A stretch of 6,641 bases of DNA from Candidatus Kaiserbacteria bacterium (GCA_027066795.1 JAMONA010000037.1:1-6641), one strand, 5' to 3'; positions 1 to 5,447 are shown, counted from the first letter of the stretch. The notes: a model not told the origin generated them from the letters alone. A program made the numbers and translations.

Positions 1-26
1 AACTATACCATATGCCTTATTGTATG

Positions 27-100
27 CAGGGGTGACAGGATTCGAACCTGCGACACCGGCCTTTGGAGAGCCGTGCTCTAACCAACTGAGCTACACCCCT
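27..100 (-). tRNA. trnW: tRNA-Trp (anticodon CCA)
   Basis: The reverse strand folds into a full cloverleaf of 74 nt. The acceptor AGGGGTG pairs with CACCCCT, the D arm is GCTC/GAGC, the anticodon stem closes a CTCCAAA loop, and the T arm carries GGTTCGAATCC. The anticodon is CCA, so it reads UGG as Trp, with discriminator G73. CCA is not encoded after G73 (the gene is followed by CAT), so the 3' end would be added enzymatically. CCA pairs with UGG; this gene gives no sign of UGA being read as Trp. No terminator is visible in the 26 nt before the left edge. Confidence 0.97.
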
Positions 101-123
101 ATACGCATTATGTGCGTGGGAAA

Positions 124-132
124 ATAGTAACA
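124..132 (-). promoter_or_regulatory. Possible extended -10 promoter of tRNA-Trp
   Basis: The minus strand reads TGTTACTAT, an extended -10 (TGn plus TACTAT, 4 of 6 to TATAAT). It would start transcription about 17 nt before the tRNA. No -35 is recognisable at 16-18 nt. A small inverted repeat, ACGCA/TGCGT at 103-117, lies in the would-be leader. An alternative -10, CATAAT, lies inside that repeat. The match is weak in an AT-rich stretch. Confidence 0.3.
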
Positions 133-147
133 TAAATATGAAATAAA

Positions 148-169
148 AAAACGCCCTGTTGGGCGTTTT
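148..169 (-). terminator. Intrinsic terminator after rpmG
   Basis: A 9-bp stem AAAACGCCC/GGGCGTTTT with a 4-nt loop is followed on the minus strand by a T run and begins a few bases after the rpmG stop. The GC core is ACGCCC/GGGCGT. The A/T flanks are symmetric, so it could also work in the other direction, but only the minus strand has a gene ending here. It separates rpmG from tRNA-Trp transcription. Confidence 0.85.
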
Positions 170-171
170 GA

Positions 172-333
172 CTACTTCTTCATCTCTTTATGGTCAAGAT
201 TTTTCTTGCACCTATTACAAAACTTTTTAAGCACGAGCTTCTCTAAGTTCTCACCTTTGATACGGCGAGTGGTACGGTAATTTATCTCCTTACACTTGGT
301 ACACTGTAATTTTTTGATTTTATCTTGTGACAT
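172..333 (-). CDS. rpmG: 50S ribosomal protein L33
   Basis: The product is 53 residues, the usual L33 size, and is a small component of the large ribosomal subunit. It has the zinc-ribbon (C+) form: CTKC at residues 11-14 and FCNRC with Cys39 and Cys42. The basic TTRRIKGENLEKLVLKKFC core is typical of the family. The ATG at 333 is chosen because the L33 family begins here; an open frame continues 38 codons upstream, but that part lies over the end of the upstream gene and has no L33 character. There is no Shine-Dalgarno; the leader is AT-rich and ends in TATAAATATG, shared with the RNHCP gene at 5315. The stop is TAG and a strong terminator follows at once. The upstream gene on the same strand ends 37 nt away. 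Confidence 0.95.
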   Translation of the reverse strand: MSQDKIKKLQCTKCKEINYRTTRRIKGENLEKLVLKKFCNRCKKNLDHKEMKK

Positions 334-354
334 ATTTATACTTAATTGGCTCGT

Positions 355-383
355 AGTATAGCCTAAGAGCCTATTGGAAGCAA
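355..383 (-). promoter_or_regulatory. Possible rpmG promoter
   Basis: The minus strand carries TATACT (5 of 6 to the -10 consensus) 21 nt before the rpmG ATG, preceded at exactly 17 nt by TTGCTT (3 of 6 to TTGACA), which lies over the last codons of the VirB2-like gene. This would allow rpmG to be transcribed separately with a leader of about 14 nt. The -35 match is poor. Confidence 0.3.
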
Positions 384-1456
384 GTAGCAGAGCTGGAATA
401 CTGAGTACTACTCTTAATAGTAGCTGTCCACTCTGGGAAATCTCCATATTGAGGTGTTATTGAATTATAGACCCACCTATTACCACATTTATCCTTATAT
501 ACAGATACTCTTCGCGTAGACTCGTCCTCTAATTTAGTTAACTTAGTTGTTAAGAAATTATTCATGCCTATTGTGGCCTTAATCCCAACTTTGTAACCAT
601 TTACATGAGTGTATACATCGTTTTGTTCACTGTCCTCATGTCCAGGCTCTGCAGCTGCGCTTATAGTGATGTTACAACCTGCACAAGCACCTTGTAGATC
701 TTCTACTACTTTTACAGTATTCTCATTCAATCCATCCATATATACACACTCAGGCTTATTCTCTGTACAAGCAGGCTTTGAGTAAGAGCTTACAACAGTA
801 AGACGCTCAGTAACAACACCTGAGGCAGGCCTCGCAGGCTCTGTGCTACCACCTATGGCATTCTCCCTCGTATTTAATAGGCCATCCTCCCATTGTGCCA
901 CTTGCTGCTCATATGTGGATGTTGTACTCACTAGGTCGTTGTATCCACCCTCTTTATCATTAATATACCGAGTGTACTCTGGGTTTGTCTTGTTAGGGTC
1001 CGCTTGGAAGTCTTGGCAATCTGTAATCTTGTTCCAGTCTGCTCCTATATCAGGTCCAGCAATCTTTGTCATTATTGCGTTAATTATAAGCCAGGCAGCT
1101 AATATGGCTATGATACCGTATATAGTCCTACGGAAAATTTCCCACGCCTTGGTTATGTTTGCAGCCTTACCGTTATTGGTCATAAAGAGGAATCCTGCAT
1201 ACGCAAACATGAGCGACGAGAGTATGACTGCTAAATATATAGAGTACTGTATTATATTGCCTATCATCTGCACGAATGTACACCAATTACATGCAGGTAA
1301 AGTACCTGAACTTATAACGCCTGAGCATGAGACTATAGAGGGTATGTTAGGAGCTGTCTCTAGTGTCTGGGCAGTTACTGTACCCTCAGGTATACCAATT
1401 ATAAAAGAACCCGCCAAAAACAAGGTTGTAAGTATCATCAAACTATACTTCTTCAT
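371..1456 (-). CDS. VirB2/TrbC-like two-TM membrane protein with large extracytoplasmic tail
   Basis: The product is 361 residues from the ATG at 1456; a start at 1507 would overlap def and add 17 residues ahead of a perfect signal peptide. Residues 1-29 are a Sec signal (MKKYSL, hydrophobic core, VTA-Q cleavage site). Residues 56-59 are CNWC. TM1 spans about 64-92, then a basic cytoplasmic loop (K98, K103, R109, R110), then TM2 about 111-129. This hairpin is the VirB2/TrbC pilin-like arrangement common in Patescibacteria. Residues 135-361 would face outward and are Cys-rich. About 265-345 resemble a D-Ala-D-Ala peptidase (M15-like) fold: H273 in PGH and THVNGY around H284. However, the metal-ligand Asp expected at 291 is Gly and no HWH-type ending is seen, so it is likely non-catalytic. 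Its role as a pilin, surface anchor or wall-binding protein is unknown. The stop is TAG. It is divergent from def. Confidence 0.75.
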   Translation of the reverse strand: MKKYSLMILTTLFLAGSFIIGIPEGTVTAQTLETAPNIPSIVSCSGVISSGTLPACNWCTFVQMIGNIIQYSIYLAVILSSLMFAYAGFLFMTNNGKAANITKAWEIFRRTIYGIIAILAAWLIINAIMTKIAGPDIGADWNKITDCQDFQADPNKTNPEYTRYINDKEGGYNDLVSTTSTYEQQVAQWEDGLLNTRENAIGGSTEPARPASGVVTERLTVVSSYSKPACTENKPECVYMDGLNENTVKVVEDLQGACAGCNITISAAAEPGHEDSEQNDVYTHVNGYKVGIKATIGMNNFLTTKLTKLEDESTRRVSVYKDKCGNRWVYNSITPQYGDFPEWTATIKSSTQYSSSATCFQ

Positions 1457-1458
1457 TC

Positions 1459-1486
1459 TTGCAATAATATCATACAAGTGTAAAGT
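1459..1486 (+). promoter_or_regulatory. Possible def promoter
   Basis: TTGCAA (4 of 6 to -35) at 1459-1464, a 16-nt spacer, and TAAAGT (4 of 6 to -10) at 1481-1486 would give a leader of only about 5 nt before the ATG at 1498. It overlaps the promoter of the divergent gene, so the two may interfere. Both hexamers are imperfect. Confidence 0.25.
1464..1472 (-). promoter_or_regulatory. Extended -10 promoter, likely leaderless, of the VirB2-like gene
   Basis: The minus strand reads TGATATTAT (TGn plus TATTAT, 5 of 6), and the hexamer ends exactly 7 nt before the ATG at 1456. The transcript would therefore begin at or next to the A of the start codon. A -35-like TTGGTA (4 of 6) lies 16 nt upstream at 1486-1491. 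Confidence 0.45.
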
Positions 1487-1497
1487 ACCAAATACAG

Positions 1498-2049
1498 ATG
1501 AGCACAATTAAAATAACAAAAGAGGGCGACCCTATACTACACGGAGAGTCTGTAGAGGTGCCGGCTAGCGAGATAACCACCCCCAAGATACAGAAGATAA
1601 TTAAAGATATGTCTACAGCACTGTCAAAGGAGAAATACGGAGTCGCTATAGCTGCGCCACAAATAGGTATACCCTTACGCATATTTGTTGTGGCTGGCAG
1701 CGTGTTTGACAGGCGTCGTATGCATAGTGATAACTCTAGCCCAGACCAGGTCTTTATAAATCCACGCATCCTCAAGACCTCTCGCCGCAAGCAAGAGTCT
1801 CATGAGTCTTGCCTATCTATACAAGGCAGGCCAGAAAAATATGGGCCTGATGTAGCAGGTATAGTAAAGCGTCCAGACAAGATGACCATAGAGGCCTATA
1901 ATGAAAAAGGAGAAAAGAGCGAGCGCGGTGCCAGCAGCTTCTTAGCCTCTATCTTTGACCATGAGATAGACCACCTCAATGGCATACTATTCATAGACAA
2001 AACTATAGACCAATGGGAGATAGATAGCGACTTTAATAAGGTTGGTTAG
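1498..2049 (+). CDS. def: Peptide deformylase
   Basis: This enzyme removes the N-formyl group from nascent proteins in the cytoplasm. The protein is 183 residues, normal for the family. All three motifs are present: motif I GVAIAAPQIG at 48-57, motif II ESCLS at 103-107 with metal ligand Cys105, and motif III HEIDH at 155-159, supplying two His ligands and catalytic Glu156. Motif II normally reads EGCLS, and the Gly is Ser here. Motif I has Ala where Gly is most common. Isoleucine is encoded by ATA in 18 of 22 positions. There is no Shine-Dalgarno before the ATG. The TAG stop is followed without a gap by the stop of the convergent COG3650-type gene. Its usual partner fmt is on the same strand but 1.7 kb downstream, beyond an opposite-strand cluster. 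Confidence 0.97.
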   Translation: MSTIKITKEGDPILHGESVEVPASEITTPKIQKIIKDMSTALSKEKYGVAIAAPQIGIPLRIFVVAGSVFDRRRMHSDNSSPDQVFINPRILKTSRRKQESHESCLSIQGRPEKYGPDVAGIVKRPDKMTIEAYNEKGEKSERGASSFLASIFDHEIDHLNGILFIDKTIDQWEIDSDFNKVG

Positions 2050-2511
2050 TTAATTATTAAGCTCAACGTTGGCACAACCGTTATACTTCATGCCTGGCAT
2101 GGCAACACTCACCTTGTGTGTATAAACTATATCACTCATACCATCACTACATAACTCTTGTGATATAAGCACATTTATAACACTGTCACCAAGACCCCAT
2201 AGACGGTAATCGTCATCCTCTCTAAGAAAACCTACGTCATATGACGTATGCTCTATATTGCCTATCTCGTCCATTGCTGGCGCACTCCACTTAATGTTGC
2301 CTTGCGAGTACTCAAAACTCCAAAATGGCTCTGTGCCTACAGCTCTAATAGTCACAGCATCAAGCGGCGACCCAGGCTCTGCATCACCTCCCACTAGTCG
2401 CGGGTCTGAGCCGAGAGGTATCTGCACTGAGTCTGCATCAAATGCTTGCCATTGATAACCCGCTATAACACCTGCTATTAATAACGCTGCTGCTAATATA
2501 GTGTTTTTCAT
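2050..2511 (-). CDS. COG3650-type membrane-anchored extracytoplasmic protein
   Basis: The product is 153 residues. Residues 4-18 form one hydrophobic segment (TILAAALLIAGVIAG) that is either an uncleaved anchor or a signal; there is no lipobox. The exported part carries the family signature AVGTEPFWSFEY at 57-68 and CSDGMSD at 121-127, closing with NGCANV around Cys146. Cys121 and Cys146 are the likely disulfide pair. Proteins with this TEPFW...SDGMSD...GCA pattern (COG3650, related in annotation to HslJ-like heat-shock or lipoprotein families) have no proven function. It is last in a same-strand cluster after the yjdF-like gene (11-nt gap), and its TAA stop abuts the def stop head to head. 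No terminator is visible between them. Confidence 0.75.
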   Translation of the reverse strand: MKNTILAAALLIAGVIAGYQWQAFDADSVQIPLGSDPRLVGGDAEPGSPLDAVTIRAVGTEPFWSFEYSQGNIKWSAPAMDEIGNIEHTSYDVGFLREDDDYRLWGLGDSVINVLISQELCSDGMSDIVYTHKVSVAMPGMKYNGCANVELNN

Positions 2512-2522
2512 AAAATATTTAA

Positions 2523-3146
2523 TTACTTTTTAAATTTAAACCAAAATAATATAGAAACTGTAACTGCGCCGAGTATGTCTAGCAACATGTCCTTCTGTGC
2601 ATCCCAGATATCTCCTTGCGATCCTAAAAATGCTGAGCCAGCTGCCCCACCCTCTACGAGTGCATATACAGTCTCCACCACTTCATACGTAGCAGCCAAG
2701 AAGCCAATAGCAAATATACCAAAAACGATAGCGACCCACCTGCTACTCACCCACCTCTTGACCAAGGCCAGCTCTGCAATAGGATAAGCAAAGACACCTG
2801 TGAGGTAATGCCCTACTCTGTCAAAATTATTACGCCCCTCAGGAAACAGGAAGTCGAAGTTTAGATACTCAAGCATTGAGTTACCGAACTCAAATGGAGT
2901 AAACTCAAAAGAGTAATGCCCTCCAAAGGTATGATACATCATGGCAAATCCCATCAAAAAGTATGATGTATTTGAAAAACGAAATTTATGAAAAGTTACT
3001 ACAAGTAAAAATACAATAATCATTACCGGCAAATTTTCAATAAACCACACCTCTCTGCCGGATACAGGGTTAGCGGCAAAGCATACAAACTCTACTAGAT
3101 ACGCACTTAGTAGGATATGAGGGAAGTACTGTTTTATCTTATTCAT
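2523..3146 (-). CDS. YjdF-like (DUF2238) integral membrane protein
   Basis: The product is 207 residues from the ATG at 3146, with about five hydrophobic segments (roughly 7-25, 38-52, 60-71, 114-128 and 137-152, plus a C-terminal one near 188-203). Conserved DUF2238/YjdF blocks are present: YHTFGGHYSF at 71-80, RNNFDRVGHY at 105-114, YEVVE at 154-158 and GSQGDIWDAQKDMLLD at 175-190. The invariant His, Asp and Glu residues lie in or near the membrane. The family's function is not established. The start at 3146 is chosen because it follows the tag stop by 4 nt and begins just before the first TM; an ATG at 3191 would add 15 residues and overlap tag by 41 nt. No Shine-Dalgarno is seen. It is the middle gene of the tag, yjdF, COG3650 run. 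Confidence 0.85.
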   Translation of the reverse strand: MNKIKQYFPHILLSAYLVEFVCFAANPVSGREVWFIENLPVMIIVFLLVVTFHKFRFSNTSYFLMGFAMMYHTFGGHYSFEFTPFEFGNSMLEYLNFDFLFPEGRNNFDRVGHYLTGVFAYPIAELALVKRWVSSRWVAIVFGIFAIGFLAATYEVVETVYALVEGGAAGSAFLGSQGDIWDAQKDMLLDILGAVTVSILFWFKFKK

Positions 3147-3150
3147 TACA

Positions 3151-3711
3151 CTAAATATTATCATGCCTAAAGCAACCTGTCTCGTGGTCATTCACCATAC
3201 CTATCGCCTGCATATAAGCATACATAATAGTCGGACCGATAAAATTCATACCTCTCCTTTTTAAATCCTTAGATATAGTTATGGACAAATCTGTCTCTAC
3301 CGGTATTTCACCTAAACTCTTAAATTTATTTTTAACAGCTTTACCTCCTACAAATGCCCAAATGTACTTACTAAAGCTACCGAACTCCTTTTGAATCTGT
3401 AAAAATACCTTAGCATTACGCACAGCCGAGGCCACCTTTAGTCTATTCCGTATTATTCCCTCATTTTGTAATAGCTCTTGCTGCTTAGCCTCGCCATACT
3501 TCGCAACCTTTTGCACATTGAAGTTGTCAAAGGCTTTTTTATAATTCTCTCGTTTCTTGAGTACGGTCTCCCAAGAGAGCCCTGCCTGTGCACCCTCGAG
3601 CACAAGCATCTCAAAAAGCATACGGTCACTGTGTACTGGCACACCCCATTGCTCGTCATGGTATTTTACATACAGCTCATTACTGTTATTTACCCATGCG
3701 CATCTTTTCAT
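3151..3711 (-). CDS. tag: DNA-3-methyladenine glycosylase I
   Basis: This base-excision repair enzyme hydrolyses the glycosidic bond of 3-methyladenine in alkylated DNA. The 186 residues match the E. coli Tag length. The zinc-snap ligands are all present: Cys4, His18, His176 and Cys180 (E. coli 4, 17, 175, 179). Catalytic Glu39 lies in LEGAQAGLSW, with Trp47 in the base pocket. The helix-hairpin-helix side is recognisable in KRRGMNFIGPTIMYAYMQAIG at 151-171. It heads a minus-strand cluster with a DUF2238 membrane protein 4 nt downstream; the functional link between repair and membrane genes is not obvious. It is divergent from fmt across 45 nt. A -10-like TACACT 7 nt before its ATG suggests a leaderless message. 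The stop is TAG. Confidence 0.97.
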   Translation of the reverse strand: MKRCAWVNNSNELYVKYHDEQWGVPVHSDRMLFEMLVLEGAQAGLSWETVLKKRENYKKAFDNFNVQKVAKYGEAKQQELLQNEGIIRNRLKVASAVRNAKVFLQIQKEFGSFSKYIWAFVGGKAVKNKFKSLGEIPVETDLSITISKDLKRRGMNFIGPTIMYAYMQAIGMVNDHETGCFRHDNI

Positions 3712-3718
3712 ACGGCAC

Positions 3719-3747
3719 AGTGTACAATACTTATAAAGTTTCGTATA
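3719..3747 (-). promoter_or_regulatory. Possible leaderless tag promoter
   Basis: On the minus strand TACACT (4 of 6) at 3719-3724 ends 7 nt before the tag ATG, with TATACG at 17-nt spacing (3742-3747, 3 of 6). Both hexamers overlap the hexamers of the opposing fmt promoter. An alternative -10, TATAAG, lies about 10 nt further upstream and would leave a short leader. Confidence 0.35.
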
Positions 3748-3749
3748 CT
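3721..3749 (+). promoter_or_regulatory. Leaderless fmt promoter
   Basis: TGTACA (4 of 6 to TTGACA) at 3721-3726, a 17-nt spacer, and TATACT (5 of 6) at 3744-3749 are followed by exactly 7 nt and then the fmt ATG at 3757. Transcription would start at the start codon. This also supports the 3757 start over upstream in-frame codons, which lie inside tag. Confidence 0.5.
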
Positions 3750-3756
3750 CCTAGGT

Positions 3757-4614
3757 ATGATACAAAAACTTAAAGATATTAATACAGTATTCTTCGGCAC
3801 ATCTGAGATGAGTGTGCTTGCTCTTGATGAGATGAAGTCTGCAGGCCTCATGCCGTCTATAATAATCACTGCGCCAGACTCTAAGGCTGGCCGAGGTAGA
3901 GTGCTTACGCCGCCACCGGTAAAGTTATGGGGTGAGAGTAATGACATCATAGTACTCCAGCCTAGCGAACTCGATGCCGACTTTATAGCAGAGCTAGCTA
4001 ATACAGAGTGGGATGCATTTATAGTATTTGCCTACGGCAAGATACTCCCACAATCCCTATTAGATGTACCGCGCAAAGGCACACTCAATATACACCCATC
4101 AATGTTACCACTACTCCGCGGCCCATCACCAGTGCGCACGGCGTTACTTAACGATGACATGATGAGCATGGGTGTAAGCATAATAGAACTAGATGCAAAA
4201 ATGGACCATGGCCCAATAGTGGCACAAGCAACCATAGAGCTAAGTGAGTGGCCTATGCGGGGCACTGTACTAGATGAGATGCTAAGCCGTGAGGGTGGCA
4301 AGCTACTAGTTGAGGCACTCCCACTATGGCTTAGTGGAGAGTTGGCACCAGACCCACAAGAGCATGAAGCGGCCACCTATTGCCACTTTTTAAAAAAGAG
4401 TGACGGCGAGATAAGCCTAGACAGTGACGACTATGAAAATTATATAAAATACTGTGCCTATGACGGTTGGCCCGGTACATTCTTCTTTAAAGATGGTCGG
4501 CGTATTAAGATAACAGAGGCCCACTTGAGTGACTCTGGTGAGTTTGTTATCGATAAAGTGATACCCGAGGGCAAGAAAGAGACTAGCTGGACATCCTCAA
4601 CATCTTCTTTATAG
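3757..4614 (+). CDS. fmt: Methionyl-tRNA formyltransferase
   Basis: This enzyme transfers a formyl group from 10-formyl-THF to initiator Met-tRNA. The protein is 285 residues, shorter than the usual 305-315. The N-terminal Rossmann domain opens with VFFGTSEMSVLAL at 11-23. The catalytic triad is intact: Asn111 and His113 in NIHPSMLP and Asp150 in LDAKMDHG. The SLLP loop reads SMLP. The C-terminal domain (about 205-285) contains YDGWPGTFFF and ends IPEGKKETSW plus a Ser/Thr-rich tail instead of the common SWEDFL-type ending, so the end is short or altered. The open frame extends 93 codons upstream, but only across tag. The last 32 nt overlap the end of convergent hpf. The stop is TAG. Its usual partner def lies upstream, beyond the tag cluster. 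Confidence 0.96.
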   Translation: MIQKLKDINTVFFGTSEMSVLALDEMKSAGLMPSIIITAPDSKAGRGRVLTPPPVKLWGESNDIIVLQPSELDADFIAELANTEWDAFIVFAYGKILPQSLLDVPRKGTLNIHPSMLPLLRGPSPVRTALLNDDMMSMGVSIIELDAKMDHGPIVAQATIELSEWPMRGTVLDEMLSREGGKLLVEALPLWLSGELAPDPQEHEAATYCHFLKKSDGEISLDSDDYENYIKYCAYDGWPGTFFFKDGRRIKITEAHLSDSGEFVIDKVIPEGKKETSWTSSTSSL

Positions 4615-4942
4615 CTCTACTACCCTTGCGCAACAGACTCCTGTGCTTGTCTTTACTCCTGCTTAGTCTACGTGCCATATCATCACGAGCCATGTCTATT
4701 GCGGCGTTCATAGTCTCTCCATGCCCCACTGTGTGCATGTCTAGGCCTGGCGCTATTGCCACCATGTCTACCCTGTATACCTCACCACTTACATGCTTAG
4801 GGTCATCTGAGAATTCTATATCCATACGTGCTGTATTACTGTCAACACCCATAAACTTAACAAGTGTCTGAGCCTTCTCTTGTGCATAGGCTCTAGTTGC
4901 ATCGCTTATGTCTGTACCTTTTATTTTAAAATTTATATTCAT
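4583..4942 (-). CDS. hpf: Ribosome hibernation-promoting factor, short HPF/RaiA family
   Basis: The product is 119 residues of the S30AE/sigma-54 modulation family (RaiA, HPF), which binds the 30S decoding channel and silences ribosomes under stress. It begins MNINFKIKGTDISDATRAYAQEK, the standard first strand and helix, and has the second helix AIDMARDDMARRLSRSKDKH around 82-101. The basic tail RKGSRAIKKML follows. It is short form: the C-terminal dimerisation domain of long HPF is absent, so it would not itself build 100S dimers in the long-HPF way. Its gene lies 34 nt downstream of the RNHCP gene on the same strand and could be cotranscribed, although a TATAAT sits at the end of that gene. 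The TAG stop overlaps the fmt end by 32 nt. No clear Shine-Dalgarno. Confidence 0.92.
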   Translation of the reverse strand: MNINFKIKGTDISDATRAYAQEKAQTLVKFMGVDSNTARMDIEFSDDPKHVSGEVYRVDMVAIAPGLDMHTVGHGETMNAAIDMARDDMARRLSRSKDKHRSLLRKGSRAIKKMLRMSS

Positions 4943-4976
4943 ATTAAGTTTTATTAACTAATAAATTTACCACTTA

Positions 4977-5315
4977 TTACATTATAACAGAGTTACGGCT
5001 ACCTCTCCTACTGCTCTTGTGGGCAATCCTCTGCACTTGCTCTATATCGTCATCTGGGGAGGTCCTATTGGTACTCTCTACACCACAGTTAATACACTTG
5101 TGTACAATTGCAGTACCTCCACGTGTGGTAGTTATCCCAATAGGCTCCATAAGGCACCCACACTCCTCTAGCATTGCCCTGTCTCCTGGAGTATTGTCTA
5201 CATGCTTACTACATAGGCACTCAGGGCAGTGATTAGTAAAGCCGTTGCCTGTCACAATTAGGCCACAATTTTCACATTCGAAGTCCTCTTTCACTTGTCT
5301 TATCCCTCTACCCAT
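4977..5315 (-). CDS. RNHCP-domain zinc-ribbon-like protein
   Basis: The product is 112 residues matching the RNHCP family (named after its R-N-H-C-P motif), which has no assigned function. The domain starts with FECENCGLIV (Cys14, Cys17), then TNHCPECLCSKHVD at 27-40 with Cys30, Cys33, Cys35 and His38, then PGDR, a CGC pair (52, 54) and a closing CINC (74, 77). The signature Arg is Thr here (TNHCP). The four CxxC-type groups suggest one or two zinc sites. The tail (about 85-112) is polar and basic and ends in a short RRGSR stretch. The gene has the same AGCCAATTAA and TATAAATATG leader elements as rpmG. hpf follows 34 nt downstream. The stop is TAA and no Shine-Dalgarno is seen. Confidence 0.88.
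   Translation of the reverse strand: MGRGIRQVKEDFECENCGLIVTGNGFTNHCPECLCSKHVDNTPGDRAMLEECGCLMEPIGITTTRGGTAIVHKCINCGVESTNRTSPDDDIEQVQRIAHKSSRRGSRNSVIM
4981..4989 (-). promoter_or_regulatory. Possible hpf promoter (perfect extended -10)
   Basis: The minus strand reads TGTTATAAT, a perfect TATAAT with TGn extension, formed by the last codons of the RNHCP gene (Ser-Val-Ile-Met). It would start transcription about 32 nt before hpf. No -35 is seen at 17 nt (AGGAGA), as is usual for extended -10 promoters. It could let hpf respond separately from the RNHCP gene. Confidence 0.4.
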
Positions 5316-5329
5316 ATTTATATTTAATT

Positions 5330-5347
5330 AATTGGCTTTGTCCAATT
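5330..5347 (-). other. Small inverted repeat in the RNHCP leader
   Basis: AATTGG and CCAATT form a perfect 6-bp inverted repeat around a 6-nt loop, 15 nt upstream of the RNHCP start codon. It is flanked by AATTAATT blocks at 5326-5333 and 5351-5358. It may fold weakly in the leader or be a DNA-binding site; in such AT-rich sequence chance is a real alternative. Confidence 0.3.
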
Positions 5348-5374
5348 TGGAATTAATTCAACCATAGTATGAAA

Positions 5375-5383
5375 ATAATACCA
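5375..5383 (-). promoter_or_regulatory. Possible RNHCP promoter
   Basis: The minus strand reads TGGTATTAT, an extended -10 (TGn plus TATTAT, 5 of 6), placed just after the tRNA-Asn terminator and about 60 nt before the RNHCP start. No -35 is visible. The position, between a terminator and the next gene on that strand, supports it more than the match does. Confidence 0.35.
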
Positions 5384-5387
5384 TACA

Positions 5388-5428
5388 AAAACAAAAAGCC
5401 TCGGTAATTCAACGAGACTTTTTGTTTT
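5388..5428 (-). terminator. Intrinsic terminator after tRNA-Asn
   Basis: The arms at 5388-5403 and 5413-5428 pair over 16 positions around a 9-nt loop. The only non-Watson-Crick position is a C/A on the plus strand, which is a G-U wobble in minus-strand RNA, so the fold is better on the minus strand. The core is AGTCTCG/CGAGGCT flanked by A and T runs. It lies 20 nt past the tRNA-Asn 3' end. Confidence 0.65.
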
Positions 5429-5447
5429 AGATAAGTTTTGTGGCTAG

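Noticed and set aside
27..100. UGA recoded to Trp, as in some reduced genomes
   Set aside because: The Trp tRNA has anticodon CCA and the genes read through with the standard code; the absence of TGA stops alone is not evidence of recoding.
334..447. N-terminal extension of L33 to 91 residues
   Set aside because: The extra 38 codons overlap the end of the VirB2-like gene and have no L33 character; the ATG at 333 gives the standard 53-residue protein.
843..1511. Plus-strand open frame of 222 codons opposite the VirB2-like gene
   Set aside because: It is antisense to a gene with a signal peptide and TM segments, has no recognisable domain, and its hydrophobic stretches mirror the TM codons.
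1470..1790. Minus-strand open frame inside def
   Set aside because: It lies over the conserved motif I region of deformylase and its product looks like no known family.
3478..3756. Upstream extension of fmt by 93 codons
   Set aside because: It runs antisense through tag; the Rossmann start follows the ATG at 3757, which has a well-placed promoter.
4586..4700. A frameshift in fmt that would continue the protein past 4614
   Set aside because: The shifted frame reads DILN where DFL-type residues are common, but it then continues as an open antisense frame of hpf without further Fmt similarity; one short resemblance is not enough.
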